Part shown: piece by piece, positions 34,505-42,251 of the stretch | Layout: each line of letters opens with the position of its first letter | Position numbering within the stretch: the stretch's first letter is position 1 | Origin: Burkholderia sp. SRS-W-2-2016 | Lineage (GTDB): Bacteria > Pseudomonadota > Gammaproteobacteria > Burkholderiales > Burkholderiaceae | DNA length: 64,000 nt | NCBI RefSeq assembly: GCF_001931485.1 | Contig: NZ_MSDV01000064.1 | Span: 1 to 64,000 of the forward strand | Direction: 5' to 3' | Position numbers and translations under genes: made by a program | The notes under the pieces: generated by a model | The model's database searches: none | The model's input: only the letters and a program-made list of their open reading frames with translations | Told to the model about the DNA's origin: nothing

Positions 34505-35608
34505 TCAGTTCCTGGTGGATGCAGCGGGTGCGGAAACGGGGGCCGGCGCGGCGGTGGTCGCGCGGGCAATGAAGGTGTCGAACGCGCATTGACCGTGCCG
34601 ATAGGCTTTCATCGATACACCGGCAGCGCCGATTTCGAATAGCGCGGTGGCGAGCGTGTTTTCGTCGTCGGGATCGTGCGGGTCGTCGCGATAGATCGGC
34701 AAACCCGACGGCGCGCGGTCGTGGAGTACGTCGAGCAAGGCAGCGGCCTGCACTGGGCCACTGCGGCCGAGCGCGGGCAGCAACTCGCCCAGCCGCGATT
34801 GCCGGTCGCGCGACGATTCGGTGACGATCTGCGGCTCGGCTTCGCAGCCCGGATGAATCATGTGATTCGCGTGGCCGGAAAGCTGGTTCACTTGCTGGAC
34901 CGAGCAGCGCGCGGCGCTCGCTTCGACGCTCAAGAGCCGCGCGTCGCCCGCGCAGCCGAGCGTGTGATGAAAACCGCTGGCCGAGCGCACGTTGCGCAGG
35001 ATCTGCAACGCGGCGTCGAGCGAAGTCGCATCGAGCACCGCGCGCGCGAGGATCATGCGCGGCACGCCGGCCGCGGGAGTCCGGATGCGCAGGTTGTTGA
35101 TCGCCTGCGCGAGCCCCGCGCGGTTGGCCGCGAACGTATGGCCCGGCAGCGAGCCGGGATAGTAGAAGCTGATGAAGCCGGGCTGGCCGGCCGGCTGGAC
35201 TTCGACCACCGCGCAGCGCTCGCGCAGAAACGGGTCGCCGTCTTCGTTGTGGGCGATCAGGCGCGTATCACCGACGAGTGCCGCGAGCGTCGTGCAACCG
35301 TCCGGCGCGTTGTGGATCAGCTCGCCGCGGCAGTTCCACAGGAACACGTCTTCGGCAGCCCAGCCGAGGCCGGCCGCGATTCCGTCGAGTTCGGCCAGCA
35401 GCGCCGGGAAATGTGCGCGCGCCGCATCGCGCAGCGTCTGCACGTACGGCGTGCCACGCCAGCGCCGCACCGCCTGCCACGCGGCGCTTTGCGCCATATA
35501 GTCGGCGAACACCGGGCGGCCGATTTCGCCCAGCCGGAAGCCGATCTCGTACGGCTCGCCACTCACCTGAAAAACCTTCAATTCCTGCGTCGACGCCACG
35601 GGTCGCAT
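34505..35608 (-). CDS. C45 autoproteolytic hydrolase (isopenicillin-N acyltransferase-like)
   Basis: 367 residues. Peptidase family C45 (penicillin acyltransferase fold, Ntn-hydrolase). The fungal enzyme is activated by cleavage at a Gly-Cys pair; here the counterpart is G104-C105 in PDGCTTLAAL. Other family marks: GEPYEIGFRLGEIGRP, ELDGIAAGLG, LIAHNEDGDP and INNLRIRTP. Bacterial members hydrolyse amides or N-acyl amino compounds; the substrate here is unknown. A palindrome matching one before the RpiR gene lies 37 bases upstream of the start, and the aminotransferase follows. Confidence 0.88.
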   Translation of the reverse strand: MRPVASTQELKVFQVSGEPYEIGFRLGEIGRPVFADYMAQSAAWQAVRRWRGTPYVQTLRDAARAHFPALLAELDGIAAGLGWAAEDVFLWNCRGELIHNAPDGCTTLAALVGDTRLIAHNEDGDPFLRERCAVVEVQPAGQPGFISFYYPGSLPGHTFAANRAGLAQAINNLRIRTPAAGVPRMILARAVLDATSLDAALQILRNVRSASGFHHTLGCAGDARLLSVEASAARCSVQQVNQLSGHANHMIHPGCEAEPQIVTESSRDRQSRLGELLPALGRSGPVQAAALLDVLHDRAPSGLPIYRDDPHDPDDENTLATALFEIGAAGVSMKAYRHGQCAFDTFIARATTAAPAPVSAPAASTRN

Positions 35609-35644
35609 CCATTCTCAACAATCGGTACGTATTTATACGTCAAT

Positions 35645-35658
35645 ACAACATTTGTTGT
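35645..35658. promoter_or_regulatory. Putative RpiR operator before the C45 hydrolase gene
   Basis: ACAACATTTGTTGT: ACAAC and GTTGT arms around ATTT. The same 12-base core in reverse (ACAACAAATGTT) occurs at 36698-36711 before the RpiR gene. It is 37 bases upstream of the C45 start. Confidence 0.6.
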
Positions 35659-35816
35659 CAAATAGAGCGGGCGGACATCAGATGGAGAACGGCGGAAAGC
35701 CGTTCGCGTTATGCGTGGTTGGTTTAGCGGTGGGAAATCCGCAGCAGTGGCTGTTGCGGCTGCTGCGGCTGCTGCTGCGGCGGCAGGCAGTGGCTACGCC
35801 AGCGGCCGCGAACCCC

Positions 35817-36671
35817 TCAAGGCACGTACGCGCCCTTCGCGTGCAGCGATTGCTCGGCCTGCGCGAGCTGCTCGACCGCGTCCGCGCCTTCGAGCGCGAG
35901 CAGATGCGCGACCAGCGCCTCGGCGATCGCGGTGGCGGCCACCAGCGACGGGAAGAACGACGGGCTCTCGTGCGAGAAGATCAGCACTTTTTCGGCGTTC
36001 AGCGCGATCGGCGACACCGCGCTGTCGGTGATCGCGATCAGCTTGCTGCCCTTCTCCAGCGCGGCCTCGGCGACGCGCGCCGCCTCGACCGAATACGGCG
36101 CGAAGCTGATCACGATGGTCGCGCTGTCGCGCTCGATCGTGCGCAACTGCATTTCGAGCGTGCCGGCCTCGCCGTTGAGCAGCGACACCGACGGCCGGAA
36201 CAGCCGGTAGCCGTACACCAGCCCGAACGCGACCGAGTAACACGAGCGAAAGCCCGCAACATGAACGTGCGGCGCGCGCCGCAGCACGCGCGCAGCCTCG
36301 ACGATCACGCGATGGTTATGCGCGGCGGTCGCATCGAGATTGTGCTGCTGGGCGACCAGCAGATCGTTGGCGAGCGCGTCTTTCGATTTGACCAGCGAGC
36401 GCGCGCGGCTCGTCAGCGGCTCGGGGCGCGTGCGCACGCGCGCGACGAAGAGGTTGCGTAACTCGTTCCAGCCGGGGAAACCGAGCTGCTGCGACAGCCG
36501 CACCAGCGAAGCGGGCTGCACCTGCGCGCGCTCGGCCACCTTGCGCATCGACGACACCGCGACTTCGTCGGGATGATCGAGCAGGAAGCCCGCGCCCATC
36601 TGAAATTGCGGGCTCAGTTCGGAGAAGCGCGCCCGGATCAGGGCGACGAGCTGATCGAAGCTGTCTGGCAT
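35817..36671 (-). CDS. MurR/RpiR-family transcription regulator
   Basis: 284 residues from ATG at 36671 (MPDSFDQLVALI). The N-terminal HTH_6 domain spans 1-80 (VAVSSMRKVAERAQVQPASLVRLSQQLGFPGWNEL). The SIS domain, about 115-250, should bind a phosphosugar or related ligand; it has VAGFRSCYSVAFGL, then VISFAPYSVEAARVAEAALEKGSKLIAITDS. It is followed on the same strand by the C45 and aminotransferase genes, 208 bases downstream, and both promoters share a palindrome. Likely the local regulator of that unit. Confidence 0.9.
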   Translation of the reverse strand: MPDSFDQLVALIRARFSELSPQFQMGAGFLLDHPDEVAVSSMRKVAERAQVQPASLVRLSQQLGFPGWNELRNLFVARVRTRPEPLTSRARSLVKSKDALANDLLVAQQHNLDATAAHNHRVIVEAARVLRRAPHVHVAGFRSCYSVAFGLVYGYRLFRPSVSLLNGEAGTLEMQLRTIERDSATIVISFAPYSVEAARVAEAALEKGSKLIAITDSAVSPIALNAEKVLIFSHESPSFFPSLVAATAIAEALVAHLLALEGADAVEQLAQAEQSLHAKGAYVP

Positions 36672-36697
36672 GGAATGGAGCGGCGGCGGTGAGGATG

Positions 36698-36711
36698 ACA
36701 ACAAATGTTAC
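36698..36711. promoter_or_regulatory. Putative RpiR operator before the rpiR-type gene
   Basis: ACAACAAATGTTAC, 12 of its 14 bases identical to the reverse of the element at 35645-35658. It lies 27 bases upstream of the regulator's start, fitting autoregulation. Confidence 0.6.
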
Positions 36712-36756
36712 CACCGGGTGGGCGGGCGATTGGGCTTGATCGCCCCTTCAGCATGG

Positions 36757-37491
36757 TCAACCTCGCGCGCCCGCTGCCATCTCTTGCCGATGTGCATCGG
36801 CCAGTTCCGCCATGCTGTTGAAACGGAAGTCGATATCCGGTTGCAAACCGGGATTCATCGTCGCCCCGAAGCCCGGCTGCGAGTGCCGGCGATAAATCCA
36901 GCACGACGCGAGACCGAATTCGTTGGCGGGCTTGTGATCGTGGAAAAGGCTTTCCGCGGTGTGCAGGATCTGTTCTTTCCCGATGCCGCGCTCGCCGAGC
37001 TTTTCCAGCATGTATTCGAAGTTGCGCGGGGCCGGCTTGTACGAGCCCACGTCTTCGGCCGTGATGATCGCGTCGAACTCGACCTTCAGTTTCGCGTTGC
37101 TGTAGGTGAAGCTTTCGTTGTCGATGTTCGACAGAATCACGAGCCGGTAATGCTTCTTCAGATACTGCAGCGCGTCGGCGCTGTCGTCGAACGCCGGCCA
37201 GTTTTGCACCGACCGACCGTACGCGACGCATTCTTCGTGAGTGAACCGCAGCCCCCACTCTTCGGCGAGGCGTTTGTAGACGATGGGCAGCAGTTCCTGG
37301 TAGCGCTTCGCCGGCGTGTATTTCTGCTGCGACGATTCGTGGCGCGCATGCGCTTCCAGCACCCGGTCGCGCGTGAGCGGCGTCGCGGCTCGTTCGAGCA
37401 AATGCTTCAGCCCGTCGAAGATGCCGCTCTCCCAGTCGATCAAGGTGCCGTAACAGTCGAATGTCAGAGTGTCGAAGTCGGTCAGTTTCAC
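36757..37491 (-). CDS. HAD-superfamily hydrolase, type II haloacid dehalogenase-like
   Basis: 244 residues from GTG at 37491, which has GGAGT at the right distance; the upstream frame is unlike the family. Motif I is LTFDCYGTLIDWESG with nucleophile D12, motif II is LVILSNIDNESF, motif III is YKPAPRNFEYML with its Lys. This is the layout of L-2-haloacid dehalogenases, though many such enzymes act on phosphates. Only 32 bases separate it from the FadR-type regulator upstream on the same strand, so these two are one unit. Its link to hydroxyproline is not obvious. Confidence 0.88.
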   Translation of the reverse strand: MKLTDFDTLTFDCYGTLIDWESGIFDGLKHLLERAATPLTRDRVLEAHARHESSQQKYTPAKRYQELLPIVYKRLAEEWGLRFTHEECVAYGRSVQNWPAFDDSADALQYLKKHYRLVILSNIDNESFTYSNAKLKVEFDAIITAEDVGSYKPAPRNFEYMLEKLGERGIGKEQILHTAESLFHDHKPANEFGLASCWIYRRHSQPGFGATMNPGLQPDIDFRFNSMAELADAHRQEMAAGARG

Positions 37492-37523
37492 GCTTACTCC
37501 TCGAAACGGGAACGAAACGGGAA

Positions 37524-38267
37524 CTACTGCGGGGTGATATCCCTCTGCACCCGGTGGATATGCTGCTCGACATAAAACGCCGCGGCATCGGCATCTCCGC
37601 AAACAATGGCTTCGTAAATCAGCCGATGCTCCGCGACGTACAGGCGAATGCGAGCCGTGTCGTAAATCCCGTCGTCCTTGAGCCGCTTCCACAACGACTG
37701 ATCCATCGTCGACGCGATTTCTTCCGCGAGCTTCGCCAGCAACACATCGCCCGTCATCACAGCCAGTTGACGATGAAAAAGCCGGTCGCTGTTGTTCCAC
37801 AGCGCGCGCTCTTCGGGTGTCGCGACATCGGTCAACGTCTCCATCTGGTCCAGGTAGTGCTCCGCCAGCGGGTCCCGTTGTTTGCGCGCCGCCGCTCGCC
37901 GTGCGATTGCCGGCTCGAGAATCAGCCGCACGTCGAGCGTGGCGGACGGACTGAAGTCCGACGTGGACTCGCCGCCCCCGGCTTCGACGCTCGACGCCGC
38001 CGCGAGAATCTCGTTGGCGGCCGGCGCAACGTAAGTGCCCGAGTTGCGCTTCGTGACGACGAGGCCTTCGTTCTGCAACGCACCGATCGCTTCGCGCACG
38101 GCCGGGCGCCCGACGCCGAACAGCGTCGCCAGTTCTCGCTCGGAAGGCAGCCGGGCATCAGGCAGATAGCGGCCGCTGCGGATTTCGGCCCTGATTTTCT
38201 CCGACACCTGTTCGTAAATCTGCAGTGGCCGGAAGTTGCTTTCCAGTTCGAAGCGAGCGGATGCCAT
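37524..38267 (-). CDS. FadR-subfamily GntR transcription regulator
   Basis: 247 residues from ATG at 38267. The winged HTH is at about 10-80: QIYEQVSEKIRAEIRSGRYLPDARLPSERELATLFGVGRPAVREAIGAL. The C-terminal FCD domain (about 110-240) has the metal/ligand-binding pattern with DRLFHRQLAVMTG and EHRLIYEAIVCGDADAA. It is divergent from the ketimine reductase gene and heads the HAD unit. FadR-type regulators often control amino-acid or sugar-acid catabolism. Candidate operators are at 38292-38311, 39525-39545 and 39568-39586. Confidence 0.9.
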   Translation of the reverse strand: MASARFELESNFRPLQIYEQVSEKIRAEIRSGRYLPDARLPSERELATLFGVGRPAVREAIGALQNEGLVVTKRNSGTYVAPAANEILAAASSVEAGGGESTSDFSPSATLDVRLILEPAIARRAAARKQRDPLAEHYLDQMETLTDVATPEERALWNNSDRLFHRQLAVMTGDVLLAKLAEEIASTMDQSLWKRLKDDGIYDTARIRLYVAEHRLIYEAIVCGDADAAAFYVEQHIHRVQRDITPQ

Positions 38268-38605
38268 CTTGAGTTCTCGGAGCGCGATGAGGTGGTTCTT
38301 CAATATACCACTTGGACGGAAGGGGTTGCCGTTCCGTCCGCCGGCATACGTTAAAGCACCCAAAGAATTAAGACACAACTGAACCAATTTTCTGTCTCAC
38401 TTTGATGTCGCACTGAATACTGGACCAAACGGCGCCCAAACAAATCAACTCACGTTACAAATTGGCTTGCGTATAGCCCACTTGTGGTTTAGATTCGTTC
38501 CACATCCAGCCCCGCGAAATTGGGCGCATCGGAGCCAGACTCCGACTATTGGCGCCGCAGGCCATCCGCGCCGGCTTCCCGAAACCCGAACCTCAAGGCA
38601 TGCCA
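38268..38605. other. Divergent promoter region, no gene
   Basis: 338 bases between the regulator and the reductase. AT-richer in the middle. It should carry both promoters; a GTGGT/ACCAC palindrome is 25 bases before the regulator start. Confidence 0.5.
38292..38311. promoter_or_regulatory. Palindrome before the FadR-type regulator
   Basis: GTGGT and ACCAC arms with a 10-base spacer. FadR-type regulators bind sites of the TGGT...ACCA kind, so this is a candidate autoregulatory operator. Confidence 0.4.
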
Positions 38606-39523
38606 ATGACGTCACCCCACCTCCGTAATTTCGACGCGGCCGCGACGGCTTCCCTGCTCGACTATCGCCGCCTCGTGCGCGCGCTCGCCGAAACGATGGT
38701 CGAGTACAGCGAAGGAAAGGTCGTGAGCCCCGAGCGCCTGGCCATTCCGATGCAGGAAGGCGGTTTGATGCTGTCGATGCCGGCGAGCGCGCCCGACATC
38801 GCCATTCACAAGCTGGTGAATGTCTGCCCGACCAACGCCGGGCGCGGCTTGCCGACCATTCACGGTCAGGTCGTCGCATGCGATGCGATCACGGGAGAAA
38901 TGCTGTTCGTGCTCGACGGGCCGACCGTTACGGGGCGTCGCACCGCCGCGGTGACGGCCTTGGGAATTCAGACGCTCCATCGTCAGCCGCCGCAAGAAAT
39001 CGTCATCATCGGAACCGGCAAACAGGCCGCAAATCACGCGGAAGCGCTCGCGACCATCTTCCCCGACGCGCGGTTGCGGGTTAAAAGCCGCTCGAAAGCC
39101 GACGCGGACGACTTCGTTGCACGAATCCGTGCGGTAGCACCGAATCTGACGGCGCTGCCCGACGACTCCATTCCTCCGACCGCCGACGTGGTCGTCACGC
39201 TGACCACCAGCAAAACGCCTGTGTATTCGGAAGCTGCTCGCCCCGGTCGCCTTGTGGTGGGCGTGGGCGCGTTTACCGCCGACGCGGCGGAAATTTCCAG
39301 GCAAACCGTCGACGGCAGCTCTCTGGTGGTCGACGACCCGCTCGGCGCAAAGCACGAAGCGGGCGACCTGATTCAGGCCGGGGTGGACTGGAACGCCGTG
39401 GCGCCGCTAGCGCAGGCCATCGCCGGGAATTTCCACGCGACGAAGCCTATTCTTTTCAAGAGCGTCGGCTGCGCGGCATGGGACCTCGCGGCATGCCGGG
39501 TCGCTCGCGATGCTCTGCCATGA
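38606..39523 (+). CDS. Ornithine cyclodeaminase-family ketimine reductase (probable pyrroline-2-carboxylate reductase)
   Basis: 305 residues from ATG at 38606; AAGG sits 7 bases upstream of it, while an ATG 6 bases earlier is too close to that site. The OCD/mu-crystallin family fold is clear: LTLSMPAS-like lysine-bearing strand, GEMLFVLDGPTVTGRRTAAVTALG (the RTAA motif), and the NAD(P)-binding EIVIIGTGKQAANHAEAL. In the trans-3-hydroxyproline pathway an enzyme of this family (LhpI-like) reduces pyrroline-2-carboxylate to L-proline. The dehydratase that makes this intermediate is two genes downstream, which supports the call; other members are ornithine or alanine-type enzymes. Confidence 0.85.
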   Translation: MTSPHLRNFDAAATASLLDYRRLVRALAETMVEYSEGKVVSPERLAIPMQEGGLMLSMPASAPDIAIHKLVNVCPTNAGRGLPTIHGQVVACDAITGEMLFVLDGPTVTGRRTAAVTALGIQTLHRQPPQEIVIIGTGKQAANHAEALATIFPDARLRVKSRSKADADDFVARIRAVAPNLTALPDDSIPPTADVVVTLTTSKTPVYSEAARPGRLVVGVGAFTADAAEISRQTVDGSSLVVDDPLGAKHEAGDLIQAGVDWNAVAPLAQAIAGNFHATKPILFKSVGCAAWDLAACRVARDALP

Positions 39524-39524
39524 C

Positions 39525-39545
39525 ATTGGTTTAATATGAACCAAT
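39525..39545. promoter_or_regulatory. Palindrome before the binding-protein gene (site 1)
   Basis: ATTGGTT and AACCAAT arms around TAATATG. Sits directly after the reductase stop, 89 bases upstream of the next start. It resembles the site at 39568-39586 and may be an operator for the FadR-type regulator. Confidence 0.5.
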
Positions 39546-39567
39546 ATAAGGGTTTTCATCGGTTTAA

Positions 39568-39586
39568 TAGGTTGAATTCAGACCAA
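39568..39586. promoter_or_regulatory. Palindrome before the binding-protein gene (site 2)
   Basis: TAGGTTGAATTCAGACCAA. Its reverse complement matches site 1 (39525-39545) at 13 of 19 positions, with TTGGT and AACC arms. Two sites 43 bases apart before one gene suggest cooperative binding. Confidence 0.45.
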
Positions 39587-39633
39587 AATACGGATATCGT
39601 GGTTGCTCAACAATCCAATTCTCTGGAGACATC

Positions 39634-40755
39634 ATGCGCCGCATCGTCACCACCCTGGCCGCCCTGACGGCCGCCGGCTTCGCCCTGGCAGCCCATGCCC
39701 AGACGGTCGTCATCATCGGCCACTCGGCGCCGCTGACGGGCCCACAGGCACCGAACGGCAAAGACAACGAGAATGGCGCGCGCCTCGCCATCGACGAGCT
39801 GAACAAGAGCGGCGTGACGGTCGATGGCAAAAAGGTGACCTTCAAACTGGATTCGGAAGACGACCAGGCTGACCCGAAGGTCGGCGTTCAGGTCGCGCAG
39901 AAACTGGTCGATAGCGGTGTCGTCGCAGTGATGGGCCCGTACAACTCGGGCGTCGCGATTCCGGCCTCGCGCGTGTACAACACGGGCGGCGTTCCGATGT
40001 TGCCGGTCGCGTCGAACCCGGCGCTGACCAAACAAGGCTTCAAGAACATCTTCCGGATCGGCGCGAGCGACGAGCAGTTGGGCGGGACGATGGGCCAATT
40101 CGCCGCGAAGACGCTGAAGGCAAAAACCGCCGCGGTGATCGATGACCGCACGGCATACGGACAAGGCGTGGCCGAGCAGTTCATCAAGGAGGCCAAAGCG
40201 AACGGCATCCAGATCGTCGACCAGCAATTCACGACCTCGTCGGCGACTGACTTCCTGGGCATTCTCACCAGCATCAAGTCGAAAAATCCGGACGTCATTT
40301 TCTTCGGCGGCTATGCCGCTCAAGGCGCTCCAATGGCCAAGCAGATGCGCGCACGCGGGCTGCGCGCGAAACTGCTCGGCGGCGACGGGATCTGCTCGGC
40401 CGACATGGGTAAGGTTGCGGGTGATGCCGCATCGATCGTGTACTGCGCACAAGGCGGTATTTCGCTCGACAAAACACCCGCGGGTCGAGAGTTCCTGCAG
40501 AAGTACAAAGCCGCCTACAACACCGACACCCAGGTCTATGGCGTCAGCTATTACGACGGCGTGAAACTGCTCGCGGATGCGATGGTGAAAGCCGGCACCA
40601 CGACCGATAAAGCCAAGCTCACTGCCCAGTTGGCGAAGACCAACTATAAAGGCGTGGCAGGCACCTACTCCTTCGATGAAAACGGCGACCTGAAGGGCGC
40701 GCCGACCACCGTCTACATCATCAAGAACGGTTTGCCGGTGCCGTACGGTCAGTGA
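39634..40755 (+). CDS. LivK-type ABC transporter substrate-binding protein
   Basis: 373 residues. The signal peptide (MRRIVTTLAALTAAGFALAA) is cleaved after HAQT. The type I periplasmic binding fold is clear: VVIIGHSAPLTGPQAPNGKDNENGARLAIDELNK, ADPKVGVQVAQKLVDSGVVAVMGPYNSG, and SATDFLGILTSIKSKNPD. This family brings branched-chain amino acids or other amides to a LivHMGF permease; no permease or ATPase genes are nearby, so it must borrow or use a distant one. Its place between the reductase and the dehydratase suggests hydroxyproline as ligand. Confidence 0.9.
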   Translation: MRRIVTTLAALTAAGFALAAHAQTVVIIGHSAPLTGPQAPNGKDNENGARLAIDELNKSGVTVDGKKVTFKLDSEDDQADPKVGVQVAQKLVDSGVVAVMGPYNSGVAIPASRVYNTGGVPMLPVASNPALTKQGFKNIFRIGASDEQLGGTMGQFAAKTLKAKTAAVIDDRTAYGQGVAEQFIKEAKANGIQIVDQQFTTSSATDFLGILTSIKSKNPDVIFFGGYAAQGAPMAKQMRARGLRAKLLGGDGICSADMGKVAGDAASIVYCAQGGISLDKTPAGREFLQKYKAAYNTDTQVYGVSYYDGVKLLADAMVKAGTTTDKAKLTAQLAKTNYKGVAGTYSFDENGDLKGAPTTVYIIKNGLPVPYGQ

Positions 40756-40782
40756 CGTCTACCTCCCAACCACGAAGCACAC

Positions 40783-41790
40783 ATGAAAATCACTCGCACC
40801 ATTTCGACCATCGAAGTTCATACCGGCGGCGAGGCATTCCGTATCGTGACGAGCGGACTACCTCGCCTGCCCGGCGACACCATCGTCAAACGCCGCGCGT
40901 GGTTGAAAGAGAACGCCGACGATATCCGCAAAGCACTGATGTTCGAGCCGCGCGGGCATGCGGACATGTACGGCGGCTATCTGACGGAGCCGGTCACGCC
41001 GGGCGCCGACTTCGGCATCATCTTTCTGCACAACGAAGGCTATAGCGACCATTGCGGACACGGCGTTATCGCGCTGTCCACCGCGGCGGTCGAACTGGGC
41101 TGGGTTCAGCGACAGGTTCCGGAAACACGGGTCGGTATCGACGCGCCGTGCGGCTTCATCGAAGCGTTCGTGCAGTGGGATGGCGAACATGCGGGTAACG
41201 TTCGTTTCGTGAACGTTCCGTCGTTTATCTGGAAGCGTGATGTCTCGGTCGAGACGCCATCATTCGGAACGGTCACGGGCGATATCGCGTTTGGCGGCGC
41301 GTTCTATTTCTATACCGACGGCGCGCCTCACCACCTGGAAGTTCGCGAGTCTTCGGTCGAAGAGCTGATCCGCTTCGGCGCCGAGGTCAAGCAGGCGGCA
41401 AACAAGGCTTTCCCGGTCGAGCATCCGGACATTCCGGAGATCAATCACATCTACGGCACCATCATCGCCAACAAGCCGCGGCATGCAGGTTCGACGCAAG
41501 CGAACTGCTGCGTGTTTGCCGACCGCGAAGTGGATCGTTCTCCTACCGGTTCGGGCACCGGCGGCCGTGTCGCTCAACTGTATCTGCGCGGCGAACTGGG
41601 CAAGGACGAGACGCTCGTGAACGAGTCCATCATCGGGACCGTGTTCAAGGGACGCGTGCTCAGCGAAACGACAGTTGGCGAATTCGACGCGGTGATTCCC
41701 GAGGTGGAAGGCAATGCGTATATCTGCGGCTTCGGACAATGGATTATCGATGAGCGCGACCCGCTAACGTACGGGTTCCTCGTTCGCTAA
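40783..41790 (+). CDS. Trans-3-hydroxy-L-proline dehydratase (proline racemase family)
   Basis: 335 residues. Proline racemase fold, with the two active-site motifs as DHCGHGVIAL (C91) and DRSPTGSGTGG (T255). In racemases and 4-hydroxyproline epimerases the second position is Cys; a Thr there marks trans-3-hydroxy-L-proline dehydratase, as in human L3HYPDH. The enzyme removes water to give pyrroline-2-carboxylate. It is the last gene of the unit and follows the binding protein by 27 bases. A terminator follows. The Thr change is seen directly; the function is a family inference. Confidence 0.9.
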   Translation: MKITRTISTIEVHTGGEAFRIVTSGLPRLPGDTIVKRRAWLKENADDIRKALMFEPRGHADMYGGYLTEPVTPGADFGIIFLHNEGYSDHCGHGVIALSTAAVELGWVQRQVPETRVGIDAPCGFIEAFVQWDGEHAGNVRFVNVPSFIWKRDVSVETPSFGTVTGDIAFGGAFYFYTDGAPHHLEVRESSVEELIRFGAEVKQAANKAFPVEHPDIPEINHIYGTIIANKPRHAGSTQANCCVFADREVDRSPTGSGTGGRVAQLYLRGELGKDETLVNESIIGTVFKGRVLSETTVGEFDAVIPEVEGNAYICGFGQWIIDERDPLTYGFLVR

Positions 41791-41814
41791 ACGGCTCCTT
41801 GCAGTACCGGTTGG

Positions 41815-41850
41815 CGCGGAAAGCTGTGACCCAGCCTCCGCGTTTTTTTT
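41815..41850 (+). terminator. Terminator of the hydroxyproline unit
   Basis: CGCGGA-AA-GCTG and CAGC-C-TCCGCG form a bulged stem around TGACC, directly followed by eight T. It lies 24 bases past the dehydratase stop. Confidence 0.85.
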
Positions 41851-41943
41851 CGTACGTTTACAGGTCGAAATCAGCGGCAGCCTGCTGTCGCGGGAACGGA
41901 CCGTGCTGCACAGATAGGGTTGCAACCACTGGAGCACACCACC

Positions 41944-42165
41944 ATGTCCCATCGACTGAAAATCGGCGATCGCGTGACGTGGAACACGCCGCAAGGGATG
42001 ACGACGGGGACGGTCGTTCGCAGGATCGTCAGGGATACGGAGCTGGACGACGGGCAGACGATCGCCGCGTCGAAGGACGACCCGCGTTATGAGGTCGAAA
42101 GCGAGAAAAGCGGTCAGCACGCGGTGCATCGCGCGGAGGGGTTGGAGAAGGTGCATAAGCACTGA
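41944..42165 (+). CDS. DUF2945 (HVA1/Tudor-like) protein
   Basis: 73 residues from ATG at 41944. DUF2945 pattern: LKIGDRVTWNTPQGMTTGTVVR, then DPRYEVESEKSGQHAVHRAEGL. The small SH3/Tudor-like domain is found across bacteria and fungi, with no proven function in bacteria. Preceded by AC-rich sequence and no strong ribosome site. It resembles the small stress-type proteins of 5-14 kb. It converges on the large helicase gene with two hairpins between. Confidence 0.88.
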   Translation: MSHRLKIGDRVTWNTPQGMTTGTVVRRIVRDTELDDGQTIAASKDDPRYEVESEKSGQHAVHRAEGLEKVHKH

Positions 42166-42181
42166 CCGGCGCGGAATGTCC

Positions 42182-42240
42182 GAGGCACGTCGCGATGTTC
42201 GTGCCTCTCGCTTATCGTCCCCGTGCCAACCACGGGGACG
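42182..42240. terminator. Two tandem hairpins between convergent genes
   Basis: GAGGCACG (42182-42189) pairs with CGTGCCTC (42200-42207). CGTCCCCGTG (42216-42225) pairs perfectly with CACGGGGACG (42231-42240). They separate the DUF2945 gene from the helicase gene stop at 42252. Confidence 0.7.
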
Positions 42241-42251
42241 ACGCATCGAAC

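Noticed and set aside
33045..34592. 515-codon plus-strand frame over the aminotransferase
   Set aside because: Antisense shadow; the minus-strand aminotransferase keeps all its PLP motifs.
35735..35810. GCTGCTGCGG-type low-complexity repeat behind the RpiR gene
   Set aside because: Short, irregular trinucleotide bias consistent with a chance GC-rich stretch; not a tandem repeat of defined unit.
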